A stretch of DNA of 13,756 nt, from contig JADIIU010000215.1 in the NCBI GenBank assembly GCA_027603945.1, positions 1 through 13,756 on the forward strand, given 5' to 3'. Of the stretch, positions 13,093-13,756 are shown piece after piece. A program made the translations under genes and the position numbers. The notes beneath the pieces are model-generated. The model saw only the letters and a list, made by a program, of their open reading frames with translations. It ran no database searches and was not told the origin of the DNA. This stretch comes from Terramyces sp. JEL0728 (Eukaryota > Chytridiomycota > Chytridiomycetes > Rhizophydiales > Terramycetaceae). Position 1 is the first letter of the stretch; the number at the start of each line of letters is the position of its first letter.

Positions 13093-13749
13093 ATGCCAAA
13101 GACAATCCTTGTAATTGGAGCTACCGGAGCAACAGGAAAGCACTTTATGGCCCACTCGCTTGAAAAGGGATTTATTACCAGAGCAATTGTACGTGATCCA
13201 TCCAAAATTCCCAAAGAACACCAAACAAACGCCAATTTCCAAGTAGTAAAAGGAAGTTTTACCGATGCAAAAGCATTAGAAGAAGCGCTTCACGATGGTA
13301 AAGTCGATTATATCGTTGTAATGGCTGGCGATCCAAAACAAAAAACTCCATTCATGGAACCATTCATAAAGAGCCTCGTTCCACTGATGAAAAAATACAA
13401 TACAAAGAGAATCCTGTATCAAGCAGGAGCATTTAGCTGTAAACCAGGCGAAACCATTTCTTTTGTTGGTTCAATATTATTAAACACCGTTGCACTCGGA
13501 ATCGGAATCAAGGATCAAATACTGGATAACGATAAAGTTATAGAGTATTTGGCAAGTGAAAAGGATATTGAATGGATCGTTGTCAGGGCAGGTATGATTG
13601 TTGAAAAGCCATCGAAAGGAAAAATCGTGTTGAATGCAAGCTGGCCGGCACAAACTGGAGTCTCATTCACAGATCTGGCTCTGTTTAACCTTGAAGCTGT
13701 TCAAGATGAAAAGTTGCTTTATACTTGTGATTTCCCAAATTATAGCTGA
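13093..13749 (+). CDS. NmrA/SDR-like NAD(P)-binding Rossmann-fold protein
   Basis: Atypical short-chain dehydrogenase-like protein of the NAD(P)-binding (NmrA/SDR5) type; such proteins act as reductases or as redox-sensing regulators. It has 218 residues from MPKTILVIGATGATGK; the glycine-rich GATGATG (residues 8-14) follows the first beta strand directly. Further features are AIVRDPSKIP, where the Arg suggests NADP(H) preference, GSFTDAKALEEAL, DYIVVMAG, KRILYQAGAF and EWIVVRAGMI. The frame is open for 48 codons upstream, but the fold begins at the ATG used here, which is close behind a TATA-like element. The gene ends seven bases before the window edge. Substrate is unknown. Confidence 0.88.
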   Translation: MPKTILVIGATGATGKHFMAHSLEKGFITRAIVRDPSKIPKEHQTNANFQVVKGSFTDAKALEEALHDGKVDYIVVMAGDPKQKTPFMEPFIKSLVPLMKKYNTKRILYQAGAFSCKPGETISFVGSILLNTVALGIGIKDQILDNDKVIEYLASEKDIEWIVVRAGMIVEKPSKGKIVLNASWPAQTGVSFTDLALFNLEAVQDEKLLYTCDFPNYS

Positions 13750-13756
13750 ATAAATT

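Overview
The window looks like a compact, AT-rich nuclear segment of a fungus. The evidence is an oligopeptide transporter (OPT) of fungal type, two p24/TMED cargo receptors, a Ca3427-like binding protein known mainly from fungi, muskelin, eukaryotic tRNAs with T-run terminators, and split genes with GT-AG introns. CTG falls at conserved leucine positions, so the standard code appears to apply. The species cannot be fixed from sequence alone.

Layout: the 3' part of tRNA-Lys(UUU) (1-48); a p24 gene on the minus strand (97-704); an Arg/Ser-rich disordered protein of unknown function (770-1477, minus); about 1.2 kb without a convincing gene, holding a 45-bp minisatellite and the OPT promoter; the intronless OPT gene (2672-4987, plus); a small Lys-rich, probably nucleolar protein (5089-5463, minus); a second p24 gene (5647-6296, minus); a methionine-R-sulfoxide reductase MsrB (6323-6891, plus) only 26 bp from the p24 start; muskelin (7154-9352, plus); tRNA-Thr(UGU) (9464-9535); a PBP2/Ca3427-like protein (9583-10632, minus); a 56-aa zinc-ribbon protein (10752-10922, minus); a secreted-ectodomain seven-TM protein (11121-12581, minus); and an NmrA/SDR-like NAD(P)-binding protein (13093-13749, plus). 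There is no operon-like functional theme. The genes are ordinary housekeeping and membrane functions packed closely together.

The striking feature is the introns. Five genes are split, and restoring conserved protein sequence requires removing 11 simple introns of only 18-20 nt, each with GT...AG ends and usually a YTNAY branch-like motif whose A lies about 4-7 nt before the AG. The two larger MsrB introns (63 and 62 nt) each divide exactly into three back-to-back GT...AG units of 20-22 nt with no exon bases between them. They look like tandem arrays of ultra-short introns. Some units resemble the start of the following exon, which hints at intron birth by ~20-bp tandem duplication. The same MsrB has Ser at the catalytic Cys position.
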